The notes beneath the pieces were generated by a model. It made no database searches. It had not been told where the DNA came from and saw only the letters and a program-made list of their open reading frames with translations. From an archaeon (GTDB lineage: Archaea; Asgardarchaeota; Hermodarchaeia; Hermodarchaeales; Hermodarchaeaceae), in the NCBI GenBank assembly GCA_016550415.1, contig JABXGU010000190.1, positions 1-32,183 on the forward strand: a DNA stretch of 32,183 nt, given 5' to 3'. Of this stretch, positions 8,740 through 17,153 are shown piece after piece (within the stretch, counting starts at the first letter, position 1; each line of letters starts with the position of its first letter). The translations under genes were made by a program, and so were the position numbers.

Positions 8740-10038
8740 TTATTGACTAGGATGAATACATTGTCTGAAATTTTTACCAGGAAAATGAGCTTCAGAACCC
8801 AGTTCATGCGCGATGTTAATGAGACGATTATATTTTGCAGTTCTATCACTTCGAGCGGGGGCACCCGTTTTAATTTGCCCGCAAGAAAGAGCGACAGCTA
8901 GGTCCGCGATGAAAGTATCTTCAGTTTCTCCGCTTCGATGACTGACTATCACACTGTAATGATTTGCCATTGCCAAATCCGCAGATTGAAGAGCTTCAGT
9001 TAGAGTGCCTATTTGATTGACCTTTAGAAGAAGTGCATTTGCTGCACCAATATCGATGCCATGTTGTAGCCTTTGTGGATTGGTAACGAATAGGTCATCA
9101 CCAATGATTTGTACCTTCTTACCAATTGCCTTTGTCAACACACTGGAATTAGTAAAATCATTCTCTTCAAAGGGATCCTCAATTGAAACAAGAGGGTATT
9201 CATTACAAAGGGAGAGGTAATAGTCAATAAGTTCAGCTGCATCCAAGATTTTTCCATCGATGACATATTTTTCTTTTTTATAGAATTCAGATGCTGCGGC
9301 ATCAATGGCAAGGAAGACTTCTTTTCCAGCGGCATAGCCTGCATTCTCGATTCCCTGTAAGATTGCATTTAATGCTTCTCGGCTTTGCCCTATTGCTGGT
9401 GCAAAACCTCCCTCATCGCCCACATTTATTCCTGATAAACCATACTTCTCCTGTACAACGGGTTTCAAGTTATGATAGATTTCCACTCCTGCACGCAAAG
9501 CATCCAAGAAATTAGAAAACCCGATTGGCATAATATGGAATTCTTGGAAGGCTAGATTATTTCCAGCATGCTTACCACCATTAATGATATTCATCATTGG
9601 TACAGGTAACATATACTGGTCTTGTTTACGCAGAAATTTGTATAGAGGTTGCTTGGCAGTGTTGGCTGCTGCAGCTGCTACAGCAAGAGAGACACCGAGA
9701 ATAGCATTTGCACCCATCCTTGCTTTGTTTGGAGTTCCATCAACTGAAATTAAACTATCATCGATTCTTTTTTGTTCCCTGCAGTCTAAGCCGATAACTG
9801 CCTTTGCCAGCAAGGTTTCGATGTTCTTAATTGCCTTAAGGACACCCTTTCCACCAAATCTTGCCGCATCACCATCTCTTAATTCTAATACTTCATACTG
9901 TCCTGTCGATGCGCCTGAAGGTACGGCAACTCTACCAAAGCCATCTTTAGAAAAAACTTCAACTTGAATTGTAGGATTACCTCGACTATCGAGAATTTCG
10001 ATGGCACGAACCCTTTGAATTATGAAGGAATTTGACAA
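8740..10038 (-). CDS. eno: Enolase (phosphopyruvate hydratase)
   Basis: Interconverts 2-phosphoglycerate and phosphoenolpyruvate in glycolysis and gluconeogenesis. The 432-aa protein shows RAIEILDSRGNPTIQVEV at the start, the substrate loop PSGASTGQYE, MNIINGGKHAGN, and metal-binding acids in AIDAAASEFY, SIEDPFEENDF and IGDDLFVTNP. The catalytic Lys/His region is ALLLKVNQIGTL and VSHRSGETEDTFIADLAVA. The start is TTG 10038, preceded on the minus strand by GTGAGGG. It is the only glycolytic gene here and stands alone between two plus-strand blocks. Confidence 0.97.
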   Translation of the reverse strand: MSNSFIIQRVRAIEILDSRGNPTIQVEVFSKDGFGRVAVPSGASTGQYEVLELRDGDAARFGGKGVLKAIKNIETLLAKAVIGLDCREQKRIDDSLISVDGTPNKARMGANAILGVSLAVAAAAANTAKQPLYKFLRKQDQYMLPVPMMNIINGGKHAGNNLAFQEFHIMPIGFSNFLDALRAGVEIYHNLKPVVQEKYGLSGINVGDEGGFAPAIGQSREALNAILQGIENAGYAAGKEVFLAIDAAASEFYKKEKYVIDGKILDAAELIDYYLSLCNEYPLVSIEDPFEENDFTNSSVLTKAIGKKVQIIGDDLFVTNPQRLQHGIDIGAANALLLKVNQIGTLTEALQSADLAMANHYSVIVSHRSGETEDTFIADLAVALSCGQIKTGAPARSDRTAKYNRLINIAHELGSEAHFPGKNFRQCIHPSQ

Positions 10039-10158
10039 CGTGTTCTAACCCTCACTTTGAACTTACTGTTTTAGTATACCTTTATCCAATTGGAATTAAA
10101 AGGCTACAATATAGCAGTCTTTTCAAATTATGGGTGGTGCATGGATATAGTAGTTAGT

Positions 10159-10782
10159 ATGCCCAGGAAGCATTTGGAGATTTTACTCAGTAAAACTTCA
10201 GGATTTCTTGAGCCAAGTCCTAAATCAGAACAGTATGAAGTTTCAGATGTAGTTGCAGCAACCATGGTCTTTACAGCAGCCACCTATGGAGATATTGAGC
10301 ACCGCATTATTTTCGATTTGGGTTGTGGACCTGGACGATTGGCTATTGCTGCGGCATTATTAGGTGCTAAGCACGTTTATGCTATAGACATTGATACGAA
10401 AGTGTTAAAAGTTGCAGAGAGAAACGCACACAAACTCGGAGTGAAGAATCAGATAGAGTTCGTCACCCAAGATGTGGAGACACTTACAGGCAAAGCGGAT
10501 ACTGTACTGATGAATGCCCCCTTTGGAGTTCAGCAGCCCCATGCTGATCAGCCCTTCCTCAAGAAAGCATTGGAAATATCTAATGTGGTCTACTCCATCC
10601 ATAAAGCATCAGAGGGGGTGCGAAGATTCATCACTAAATTCGTCTCAGAAATTGGGGGATGTATCTCTTTCATTCAAGAAATGAAAATGGCATTACCCAT
10701 AACAATGCAATTCCACAAAAAAAGAAGACACATCATAAACATTGACTTTTACCGTATTGAAAAAACGGAGGAAAAGAGATGA
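10159..10782 (+). CDS. METTL5-like rRNA/nucleic-acid methyltransferase
   Basis: A class I SAM methyltransferase resembling METTL5, the enzyme that makes m6A in 18S rRNA in eukaryotes. RKHLEILLSKTSGFLEPSPKSEQY at the N-terminus, FDLGCGPGRLAIAAALLGA as SAM motif, and ADQPFLKKALEISNVVYSIHK are typical of this group. The catalytic motif reads NAPFG where the family has NPPF. Length is 208 aa from ATG 10159, matching the ~209-aa family; upstream in-frame starts (TTG 10090, ATG 10141) would add a tail unlike the family. The stop overlaps csl4 by four bases (ATGA), suggesting coupling with the RNA exosome subunit. Confidence 0.87.
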   Translation: MPRKHLEILLSKTSGFLEPSPKSEQYEVSDVVAATMVFTAATYGDIEHRIIFDLGCGPGRLAIAAALLGAKHVYAIDIDTKVLKVAERNAHKLGVKNQIEFVTQDVETLTGKADTVLMNAPFGVQQPHADQPFLKKALEISNVVYSIHKASEGVRRFITKFVSEIGGCISFIQEMKMALPITMQFHKKRRHIINIDFYRIEKTEEKR

Positions 10783-11384
10783 CAAATACCCACATAAAAG
10801 ATGGAGATCACGTCCTTCCAGGAGCTCGCCTTGGCGTCATTGAAGAATTCATTCCAGGAGCTGGTACCTTTCAAGATAAGGATGACGTGATTTATGCAAC
10901 TATCACCGGATTGGTCCGGATTGATATGAAGGAACGAAAAATTAGTGTTGAAGCGACAACAAGGACACCAACTTATCCCACTAAAAATGACATCGTGCTT
11001 GGAGAAATTCAGCAGGTTTCAAAGAAATCAGCAGTGGTTGACATTTTCAAGGTCGGCAACGTCGAGTTACCTGTACACTTCACAGGTTACCTTTTCATCA
11101 ATAATGCTGCTAGTGGCTATGTAGAACAGATGCATGACCTATTTAGCCCATGTGATCTGATTATTGCTATAGTTCATCAACAAACAGAAGGAATAGCACG
11201 CTTATCCACTGCAGGACCTAGATTTGGTGCATTCCGTTCGTTCTGCAGCAGGTGTGGTGAATTACTGCAACAGCAAGGAAAACAGCTAGAATGTCCAGAA
11301 TGCGGCAATATCGAACGCCGTAAAATTGCCAAAGACTACGGAGAAATACTCAACAAAAAAATTGCTGAAAAAAATTCAAACTAG
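10779..11384 (+). CDS. csl4: Exosome RNA-binding subunit Csl4
   Basis: A cap subunit of the archaeal RNA exosome, which helps recruit RNA and DnaG to the Rrp41/42 ring. It has three parts: an N-terminal domain with VLPGARLGVIEEFIPGAGTF, a central S1 domain (KNDIVLGEIQQVSKKSAVVDIF), and a C-terminal zinc ribbon (CSRCGELLQQQGKQLECPECG). 201 aa. It overlaps the METTL5-like gene by four bases and is followed by the rpoL cluster, so rRNA modification, RNA decay and transcription genes share a transcript here. Confidence 0.94.
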   Translation: MTNTHIKDGDHVLPGARLGVIEEFIPGAGTFQDKDDVIYATITGLVRIDMKERKISVEATTRTPTYPTKNDIVLGEIQQVSKKSAVVDIFKVGNVELPVHFTGYLFINNAASGYVEQMHDLFSPCDLIIAIVHQQTEGIARLSTAGPRFGAFRSFCSRCGELLQQQGKQLECPECGNIERRKIAKDYGEILNKKIAEKNSN

Positions 11385-11422
11385 AATTATTCTATGATTT
11401 CGTAAGGAGGCGGTACTAGAAC

Positions 11423-11635
11423 GTGGCACGCTGGACGAAGAAAAGTATCGTCTTCGCCATAATCGATGCAGATGAACAAGTCAGATTTATTGATAAAATT
11501 AAACAGAAAATAAAAGAAAATATCCAAGTCCAAGCAAATCAACGAGGAATAACAATAATCCTGCGAGGAGACCCTGAACAACTGAGAAACACTTTGAAAC
11601 GAATCCAAGACATACATCGATCATTAAAGGAATAA
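11423..11635 (+). CDS. Small conserved-looking protein of unknown function
   Basis: A 70-aa protein I do not recognise, lying between csl4 and rpoL. The start is GTG 11423, with a strong Shine-Dalgarno sequence AAGGAGG at 11404-11410, which argues that it is a real gene. The sequence suggests strand-helix-strand-helix: SIVFAIIDA, a charged helix FIDKIKQKIKENIQ, a strand GITIILRGD, and a final helix PEQLRNTLKRIQDIHR. It is strongly basic. The second half loosely resembles the KEOPS dimerisation subunit Pcc1, but the match is too weak to name it. Confidence 0.65.
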   Translation: MARWTKKSIVFAIIDADEQVRFIDKIKQKIKENIQVQANQRGITIILRGDPEQLRNTLKRIQDIHRSLKE

Positions 11636-11735
11636 ACAACATCCAATGACACAATTATATGATACAACAATTTTAAAAGATGAATAGCATACGGTCTGCT
11701 TGCCAGCTGAAAAGACGCAACTCTGAGAGGAATTG

Positions 11736-12026
11736 ATGCCTTTGAAGATTAATATCAAAAAGAATACAAATCGAGAATTAGAATTGATTATTGAAGGGGA
11801 AGGACATACACTCTGTAATCCATTAAGAGAGATTCTTTTTGAAAATGAACATCTGACCTTTGCCGGCTATTCTGTCCCCCACCCATTGGAACGTGTTGCC
11901 CATTTCATTGTCCGTACCGATGGAAAAGTTAAACCACTACAGGTATTCATCCAAGCTGCACAAAAACTCATAGAGAGAACTGAGGAGTTACGGGTTGCCT
12001 TCCAAAAAGTTGTGAAGGCTGCGTGA
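11736..12026 (+). CDS. rpo11: RNA polymerase subunit Rpo11 (L, Rpb11 homologue)
   Basis: A small assembly subunit of archaeal RNA polymerase, which pairs with Rpo3/D to form the alpha-like platform. ELELIIEGEGHTLCNPLREIL is the conserved dimerisation segment; the end is a helix (FIQAAQKLIERTEELRVAFQ). Length is 96 aa from ATG 11736. GAGAGG (11725-11730) sits at good distance, and a TTG directly upstream at 11733 would add one residue. The next gene starts six bases after the stop. Confidence 0.95.
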   Translation: MPLKINIKKNTNRELELIIEGEGHTLCNPLREILFENEHLTFAGYSVPHPLERVAHFIVRTDGKVKPLQVFIQAAQKLIERTEELRVAFQKVVKAA

Positions 12027-12032
12027 CCAGCA

Positions 12033-12491
12033 TTGGAAGAACTTCGACGTTTGTTAATTGAAAGTGGAATCAACTCAATGCAAGCAGCTATGCGTAGCAA
12101 AGACCTTGCCAAGTTGGGAGATTCTATAACCAACCTGCTTTACTCTCTGGCTGAGTCTCTTCATTCCGGTCGTTTTAGCGGGAAAAAAGTCTCTGGAAAA
12201 ACACTTGCCTCAGCATTACGTCTTGCAAATTTGCGCCAGCTAGCCTCCCCCCGTTTAGATGCCCATGGTCTTGGTGACAGTGTTGAAGCAGCAATTGCCT
12301 ATGCTTGGATTTGCGGGATGTTTAACATCTCTGAAGCTGCTGCATTACTAGCTCAAGAATTTCAAATTGCTATAAAGGAAGGTGGAGGTACTCGTCAAGC
12401 CCAGGTCAGAGCTGAGGCAACTGCTTTTGCCGCCCTTTTACGTAATTTATGGGAAAAGGAGCAAACTGGCAACCGTATCAGTATGCAATAG
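12033..12491 (+). CDS. Archaeal RNase III-fold family protein
   Basis: Resembles the compact archaeal ribonuclease III family (Ribonuc_3_2 type), consisting of a single helical RNase III-like domain with no dsRNA-binding domain. The signature region is LAKLGDSITNLLYSLAES, matching LEFLGDA of classical enzymes, and the second acidic motif is DSVEAAIAYAW. The aspartate of LGD and the D..E pair are kept, but the glutamate of LEFLGD is Ala, so activity is uncertain. Start TTG 12033 gives 152 aa, six bases after the rpoL stop. A role in rRNA or tRNA processing is inferred only from the fold and neighbours. Confidence 0.75.
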   Translation: MEELRRLLIESGINSMQAAMRSKDLAKLGDSITNLLYSLAESLHSGRFSGKKVSGKTLASALRLANLRQLASPRLDAHGLGDSVEAAIAYAWICGMFNISEAAALLAQEFQIAIKEGGGTRQAQVRAEATAFAALLRNLWEKEQTGNRISMQ

Positions 12492-12540
12492 ATTCTTATC
12501 GCAGCTATAGAATGGTAGCAGAAAACTGGAGACACAAAAT

Positions 12541-12882
12541 ATGGATTTTTGCCCAAAATGCTCTAGTATTCTCACTCCGCAAAAAAAAGGGAAGAGTAGA
12601 GTACTAGTATGCAGGAGCTGTGGGTACACAAAACATATTTCTTCAAAATCTGAAGGAACGCCTCTGATTTCAGAGAATTTCAACCATGAAACAGATGTTG
12701 AAACGATAGTAATTGATGAAAAGTCTGCAAATCTTCGCACTATGCCAACTGTTCGCGCAATTTGCCCAAAATGTGGTCACAAAGTGGCTTATTATTGGCA
12801 GGTCCAAACACGCGCTGGCGACGAAGGAATGACCACATTCTATCGTTGCGTTAAATGTAAACAAACATGGCGCGAGTACTAA
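12541..12882 (+). CDS. tfs: Transcription factor S (TFS, TFIIS-like cleavage factor)
   Basis: Rescues backtracked RNA polymerase by inducing transcript cleavage. Length is 113 aa. The N-terminal zinc ribbon is MDFCPKCSSIL with CRSCG. The C-terminal zinc ribbon is CPKCGH with CVKCKQTW, and the catalytic acidic loop is RAGDEGMTTFYRC, with the DE pair that reaches the polymerase active site. Start ATG 12541. It ends the METTL5-csl4-rpoL block and converges on the reductase gene 11 bases away. Confidence 0.96.
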   Translation: MDFCPKCSSILTPQKKGKSRVLVCRSCGYTKHISSKSEGTPLISENFNHETDVETIVIDEKSANLRTMPTVRAICPKCGHKVAYYWQVQTRAGDEGMTTFYRCVKCKQTWREY

Positions 12883-12893
12883 TCTAACTGAAT

Positions 12894-14114
12894 TCATGCC
12901 CATAGAATATCGGGAAGATACCGGACTTTAGAGATGATGAGCCGCAGCATCGTCTTCATTAATGAGGGTGATGTGAAAGCAGATGTGATAAGTCGTCCTT
13001 GATAATCAATGTCACCCTTTGTTTCAACAATTTGACGAATATTGATTCCCTGCAAAGAGAGAAACAACTGGTCGATTTCTCTGTTGGACATTTTATTGAG
13101 GAGGCGCCGAAGAATAGCCATCTGATAGAGTTGCCGTCCCCAAGTACGTTTCCAGTGCTGTTCATATTTAGCTAGCGCTTTATGATGATATTGATTTTCT
13201 TGCAGGGCGCTATGGACATATCTTGCAGCGATTATGGCGCAGCCACCACCAGTAACAACTCCACCACCCGTCGTTGCTTTTGTTTGCCCCACTGCATCAC
13301 CCACTGCAACAAATCGGTCAACCACGGTTCTACTTGGTGGACCTCCTGTGTAAACAAGACCTCCGAATTGTTTCTCAACAGATGCCTCTTTGAGTATAGG
13401 TATTTGAGTTAGAAAACGATCAAGTGCCTGACGAGCATTACGATTAGCCGTTGCCAGACCAACACGTGCTTGGTGTGGGCCAAGAGGGATAATCCATGCA
13501 AAGAAGTTGCGAGCGATTGTATTATTGAAAAAAAGGTGAACTGTGTTTGTAGGTATTGAGACATTGGTGACTTCGTACTGAAGGGCACGCAGAATGAATT
13601 CTCGTCTTGGACCCGGTAGCCCATTTTGGCGAGAAAGTCGCCCACTAATACCCTCAGCATTGATTACCACCTGAGCTTGATATTCACGATTGGAATTACT
13701 TTGACGTGCAGTAATTTTTACACCCGTTCGTTCCCTTTGGCAATTAGTGACTCGTGTGCCAAGAAGAAGCTTTGCGCCTGCGTCTTCAGCTTCTCGAGCA
13801 ATTTGTTGATCCAAGCGGTCACGATGCATTACATAAGCATGAGGAACACCTTTGTCGAAAACCAATTTGGACCCTGAGGCCGAATAAAGGATTGATTTGC
13901 GAACTTTTGTAATTGTAACGTTGGGATTGGGAAAAACACCGTTATCATGTAATCCTGATATTCCGATTAGTCCTGCACAATGAACAGGGTGACCAATTTT
14001 ATCATGTTCTTCCATGATAAGAACTGAATGCCCTTGTCTGGCTAGTTGGCGGGCTGCTAGTCCTCCGACAGGTCCAGCTCCAACAACTATTACATCAGCG
14101 TCCAAAGTATGCAC
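12894..14114 (-). CDS. Geranylgeranyl reductase family FAD protein
   Basis: An FAD-dependent reductase of the geranylgeranyl reductase family, which in archaea saturates the isoprenoid chains of membrane lipids. The N-terminal FAD motif is VIVVGAGPVGGLAARQLARQG, followed by HPVHCAGLIG. The mid motif is FFAWIIPLG, and the second FAD-contact motif is VAVGDAVGQTKATTGGGVVTGG (about 275-296). 406 aa. The start is GTG 14114; a TTG four codons in (MDADVIVVGAG) is an alternative. It is transcribed divergently from pth2. Substrate assignment to archaeol lipids is by family. Confidence 0.85.
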   Translation of the reverse strand: MHTLDADVIVVGAGPVGGLAARQLARQGHSVLIMEEHDKIGHPVHCAGLIGISGLHDNGVFPNPNVTITKVRKSILYSASGSKLVFDKGVPHAYVMHRDRLDQQIAREAEDAGAKLLLGTRVTNCQRERTGVKITARQSNSNREYQAQVVINAEGISGRLSRQNGLPGPRREFILRALQYEVTNVSIPTNTVHLFFNNTIARNFFAWIIPLGPHQARVGLATANRNARQALDRFLTQIPILKEASVEKQFGGLVYTGGPPSRTVVDRFVAVGDAVGQTKATTGGGVVTGGGCAIIAARYVHSALQENQYHHKALAKYEQHWKRTWGRQLYQMAILRRLLNKMSNREIDQLFLSLQGINIRQIVETKGDIDYQGRLITSAFTSPSLMKTMLRLIISKVRYLPDILWA

Positions 14115-14143
14115 CTGCTAAATAGACCATTAAAGAAAAGTGT

Positions 14144-14158
14144 GAGAAGATACTTAAG
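14144..14158 (+). promoter_or_regulatory. Probable BRE/TATA promoter for pth2
   Basis: GAGAAGA followed by TACTTAAG. The same arrangement precedes the genes at 22250 and 30672. It predicts a transcription start near 14181, just upstream of the AAGGAGGT ribosome-binding site at 14184-14191. Confidence 0.45.
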
Positions 14159-14198
14159 GCATTTCACATGGTGTGCCTATGTCAAGGAGGTTACTGTC

Positions 14199-14597
14199 CT
14201 GCAAAAAAATCCTAGTCCAGAAGGCAACTCTGATCATGAAATTTTCGAATATAAACAAGTGCTCATTATTCGGACTGATTTGAAGATGGGTCGAGGGAAG
14301 ATTGCTGTTCAGGTAGCGCATGCAGCAGTATCAGCTGCAGAGATAGCGCGAAAACACGAGTCTTTGTGGTGGCAGCGTTGGCTAGATGAAGGACAGAAAA
14401 AGGTTGTAGTGAAGGTTTCCGCCTTGAAGGATCTTCTTGCGATTTATGATGAAGCTGTGCGTTCGCAATTACCTTGCGACATTATTCGAGATAGAGGATT
14501 AACTGAGATCCCACCAGGAACAGTTACAGCCGTTGGTATTGGTCCTGCGCCTACAAAGAAAGTGGATAAAATTACAGCCAATTTACCCTTGCTCTAG
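14199..14597 (+). CDS. pth2: Peptidyl-tRNA hydrolase, Pth2 type
   Basis: Releases peptides from peptidyl-tRNA that dropped off the ribosome. The core is complete: YKQVLIIRTDLKMGRGKIAVQVAHAAV, WLDEGQKKVVVKV, IIRDRGLTEIPPGT and GIGPAP. The start is uncertain. ATG 14109 would give a 30-residue basic extension lying upstream of the predicted transcription start. The only good ribosome-binding site, AAGGAGGT at 14184-14191, points to CTG 14199 (132 aa), a rare but possible start codon. The next clear alternative is a GTG inside the conserved core, which is too late. truD follows after 18 bases. Confidence 0.9.
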   Translation: MQKNPSPEGNSDHEIFEYKQVLIIRTDLKMGRGKIAVQVAHAAVSAAEIARKHESLWWQRWLDEGQKKVVVKVSALKDLLAIYDEAVRSQLPCDIIRDRGLTEIPPGTVTAVGIGPAPTKKVDKITANLPLL

Positions 14598-14615
14598 ATT
14601 GGAAGAGGAATTGGT

Positions 14616-15953
14616 GTGCAAGCAACTGACTTTGACAGATTCATTGGAATTGAAGTCTATACGACCAAGACTCCTGGAATTGGTGGTCGTTTACGATTCC
14701 AGCCAGAGGATTTCATTGTACAAGAGATTGGAATAGATGGAGATGTAGCTCCTCTTAAACCAGTATCTAGGCAATATCCAGAACAGTCTGGCAAGTTCCT
14801 TGCTTTTTTCCTCGTCAAACGGAATATCGACACTATCCAGGCAATTCGACAGGTCAGTAGAGCAATGGGTATCAGCTACAAACGCTTTTCATATGCTGGA
14901 ATAAAAGATCGACGTGCCCTAACCTCCCAACGCGTTACGCTCTACAAAGGAGAACACCAGGATTTGCTGGGGAGAGAAATTCCGAATATTCAGCTTCTCC
15001 ATCCTCATCGAGTTCGGAGACCACTTTTGCCTGGTGAACTTCTTGGAAACCACTTCTCCATAATTGTCCGTGATTTAGAGGTTTCCCCCAATGAAATTGC
15101 TAACCGTGTAAAAAAAATTGAGAAGGAATATGAACGCAAAGGTGGTATCCTGAATTTCTTTGGGCATCAACGATTTGGTGTTATCCAGCCAACCACTCAT
15201 CTAATTGGGGAACAAATCCTGAAGGGGGATTTGCAGGAAGCCATTCGAATCCTCCTTGATGTTGGACATGCCGATGATTCCACCCCAGATGAGGAGCCAG
15301 AAGGGGAGGAGACAATTGACCAGAAGCAGAAGAGCCCGCGAGGGCAAACAGGGTATGGAACATTTGAGCGAGCAATAAGCAACTATCTCAACAAGCACCC
15401 TGGAGATTATAGTGGAAGTTTCAATGTATTACCCAAGGATCTTGTTCGCCTTTACATTCACGCATATCAAGCTTTTCTGTTCAATAAGGCACTCAGCCAA
15501 CGAGCTTTACAGGGTATTTCCCTTAGCCAGCCTATCATTGGGGATTTCACTTTGCCAACTACAGGCGAAGTTTATGGTGCACGAATGATTACTAGGGCAA
15601 CACTATCTCATGCTAAAAAGGAAATTCAGAAGGGACATCTTAAACTCGCAATCCCCATAATTGGATATGATCTCGAACACTTTGAATTCAAGGGTCGAAT
15701 GGGAGAAATTCTAACCAAAATACTTGAAGAAGAACAAATAACTCCATCTCAATTCCGGCTTAAGCATCTGTCTACATATAGTTCACGTGGAACCTTTAGA
15801 CCAATTCTCATCCGACCAGCTAATTTCCAGTTCAATATACTTGATGAAGAGCCAGAGGTTGCTGTCAAAATTAATTTTAATTTAGGAAAGGGAAGTTATG
15901 CTTCTATAGTCTTCCGAGAATTCATGAAACCAGAAAATGCTGCAAGATTGTAG
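14616..15953 (+). CDS. truD: tRNA pseudouridine(13) synthase TruD
   Basis: Makes pseudouridine 13 in tRNA. The 445-aa protein has F.VQEIG near the start, the catalytic motif YAGIKDRRALTSQ with Asp near residue 98, and GILNFFGHQRFGV, characteristic of TruD. A TRUD-specific insertion domain follows, then HAYQAFLFN and the C-terminal SYASIVFREFMK. An acidic/basic stretch (DDSTPDEEPEGEE) around residue 220 looks like a disordered loop. Start GTG 14616 has GGAAGAGG upstream. It sits with pth2, so both neighbours act on tRNA. Confidence 0.95.
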   Translation: MQATDFDRFIGIEVYTTKTPGIGGRLRFQPEDFIVQEIGIDGDVAPLKPVSRQYPEQSGKFLAFFLVKRNIDTIQAIRQVSRAMGISYKRFSYAGIKDRRALTSQRVTLYKGEHQDLLGREIPNIQLLHPHRVRRPLLPGELLGNHFSIIVRDLEVSPNEIANRVKKIEKEYERKGGILNFFGHQRFGVIQPTTHLIGEQILKGDLQEAIRILLDVGHADDSTPDEEPEGEETIDQKQKSPRGQTGYGTFERAISNYLNKHPGDYSGSFNVLPKDLVRLYIHAYQAFLFNKALSQRALQGISLSQPIIGDFTLPTTGEVYGARMITRATLSHAKKEIQKGHLKLAIPIIGYDLEHFEFKGRMGEILTKILEEEQITPSQFRLKHLSTYSSRGTFRPILIRPANFQFNILDEEPEVAVKINFNLGKGSYASIVFREFMKPENAARL

Positions 15954-15965
15954 ATTTAATTTGGA

Positions 15966-16490
15966 TTAATCGTAGGCGATACGTATTCGCTCGCCGGTTA
16001 GTTCATTAATGATTTTTTCGATTTGGTCCAAAGTGAATGGTACTCGCGAGCGTTCTCGGGAGCTAATACGGACCTTTCGTTCAAAGCTATTATCTGGAAG
16101 CCAAATCGTGTTTATCCCCAGGATTCGAACAGGACGTATTAGATCTTGAAGAATGTGTTGAGGATTTCTGCTTTCCTCTACAAAACGGACACTTGCTCCG
16201 AGTTCCTCTTCGAGAATCCTCAGAATTCGTCTACTTGGTCCAAGAATACGGTGGACATCGCCTCGTCCAACTAGGATGATAATAACGTTAGCTGACTGAA
16301 AAACACGATGGAAGGTAATGTCTTTCAATGAGGGGAATTTCTCCTCATTATCAACTAGTATCCTAGCTACCTTGATTCCAAGTTCGGTTACTTCACCAGT
16401 ATCTAACTTTTCTTGGCAGTTACCACAAATTAGAGGATAATTTTTCAAACAGATCGTACAGAGCGGGGTTTTCACAATTGAACCTTCCAT
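15966..16490 (-). CDS. Zinc-finger/KH-domain RNA-binding protein (NusA-like KH)
   Basis: A conserved archaeal protein with an N-terminal Cys cluster (CTICLKN, CGNCQEKL), then two KH-like segments: VIIILVGRGDVHRILGPSRRILRILEEELG with a GRGD/GPSR turn, and IRPVRILGINTIWLPD with a C-terminal ELTGERIRIAYD. RNA binding is likely; the function is unknown to me. ATG 16490 (174 aa) is chosen because a TATA box (16538-16546, minus strand) predicts transcription from about 16515. An upstream ATG at 16553 lies before that TATA and would add a non-conserved tail. It converges on truD. Confidence 0.8.
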   Translation of the reverse strand: MEGSIVKTPLCTICLKNYPLICGNCQEKLDTGEVTELGIKVARILVDNEEKFPSLKDITFHRVFQSANVIIILVGRGDVHRILGPSRRILRILEEELGASVRFVEESRNPQHILQDLIRPVRILGINTIWLPDNSFERKVRISSRERSRVPFTLDQIEKIINELTGERIRIAYD

Positions 16491-16537
16491 TGAAATTGTA
16501 GTTTGTAACTTTTTTTGAATGCTTGTATTGTTTGGGC

Positions 16538-16546
16538 TATATTTTA
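16538..16546 (-). promoter_or_regulatory. TATA box for the Zn/KH protein gene
   Basis: Reads TAAAATATA on the minus strand, about 50 bases before ATG 16490. A start about 25 bases downstream gives a ~25-base leader, and it excludes the longer reading frame start at 16553. Confidence 0.55.
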
Positions 16547-16592
16547 CCACCAAAAAAAGCTTCCCATCCTATCTTGACATTTTTGTCTAGAA

Positions 16593-17144
16593 ATGTTTAC
16601 ACAAACGCAAGGCTCAAAAGGCAATGAACGTATCCCGATGAAGGTGCTAATTGGAATGGAGCTTGTTGATCGTGTTGTCCGCTTAACAGAAAGACAACTA
16701 GAAATTCTACGCAGATTGTATCATGCAAGTGTTCCGATGACTATGCAATCAGTAATTCGAACACAGGCTCAACTGGCAAAAGAGCTGAGAATTACTCGAC
16801 AAGCACTTAGTAGCCATCTTCGTAAACTTCGTACCCTCAAACTAATTCGAACAGGACGCGGATTCATTGACTTATCACCTGATTGCCTACGAATACTGGG
16901 TAAATCAACCGACCAAGCACTTGTCTTTTTGAAAGTTCAACCGAAATATAGAGTCCAGGTACTTGAAGAATTGAAGCAATTCCGTCCCCTACGAATTCAC
17001 AGAGTAACCGGATCTGTTGATATTGTAGCTATTGTTGGTGGTTCTGAGCTGCCTGATTTTTTGACGAGCATTGCTGACACTGAAGGAGTGATAGAAACTT
17101 CCACTCATACAATTCTTACCACATGGACTCCAGAAACGACATAA
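16593..17144 (+). CDS. Lrp/AsnC-like transcriptional regulator
   Basis: A probable transcription factor with an N-terminal winged helix-turn-helix (LTERQLEILRRLYHA, TQAQLAKELRITRQALSSHLRKLRTLKLI, about 31-90) and a C-terminal RAM/AsnC ligand-type domain (VFLKVQPKYRVQVLEELKQF, VTGSVDIVAIVGG, TEGVIETSTHTIL). This is the feast/famine regulator layout, 183 aa from ATG 16593; ATG 16638 is an alternative start. It ends nine bases before sucC, so it probably shares the sucCD transcript and may respond to a metabolite. That is inference; no operator is evident. Confidence 0.82.
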   Translation: MFTQTQGSKGNERIPMKVLIGMELVDRVVRLTERQLEILRRLYHASVPMTMQSVIRTQAQLAKELRITRQALSSHLRKLRTLKLIRTGRGFIDLSPDCLRILGKSTDQALVFLKVQPKYRVQVLEELKQFRPLRIHRVTGSVDIVAIVGGSELPDFLTSIADTEGVIETSTHTILTTWTPETT

Positions 17145-17153
17145 GAGAAGGAA

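Noticed and set aside
11423..11635. Naming the 70-aa protein Pcc1
   Set aside because: Only the last ~28 residues show weak resemblance; not enough to assign KEOPS membership.
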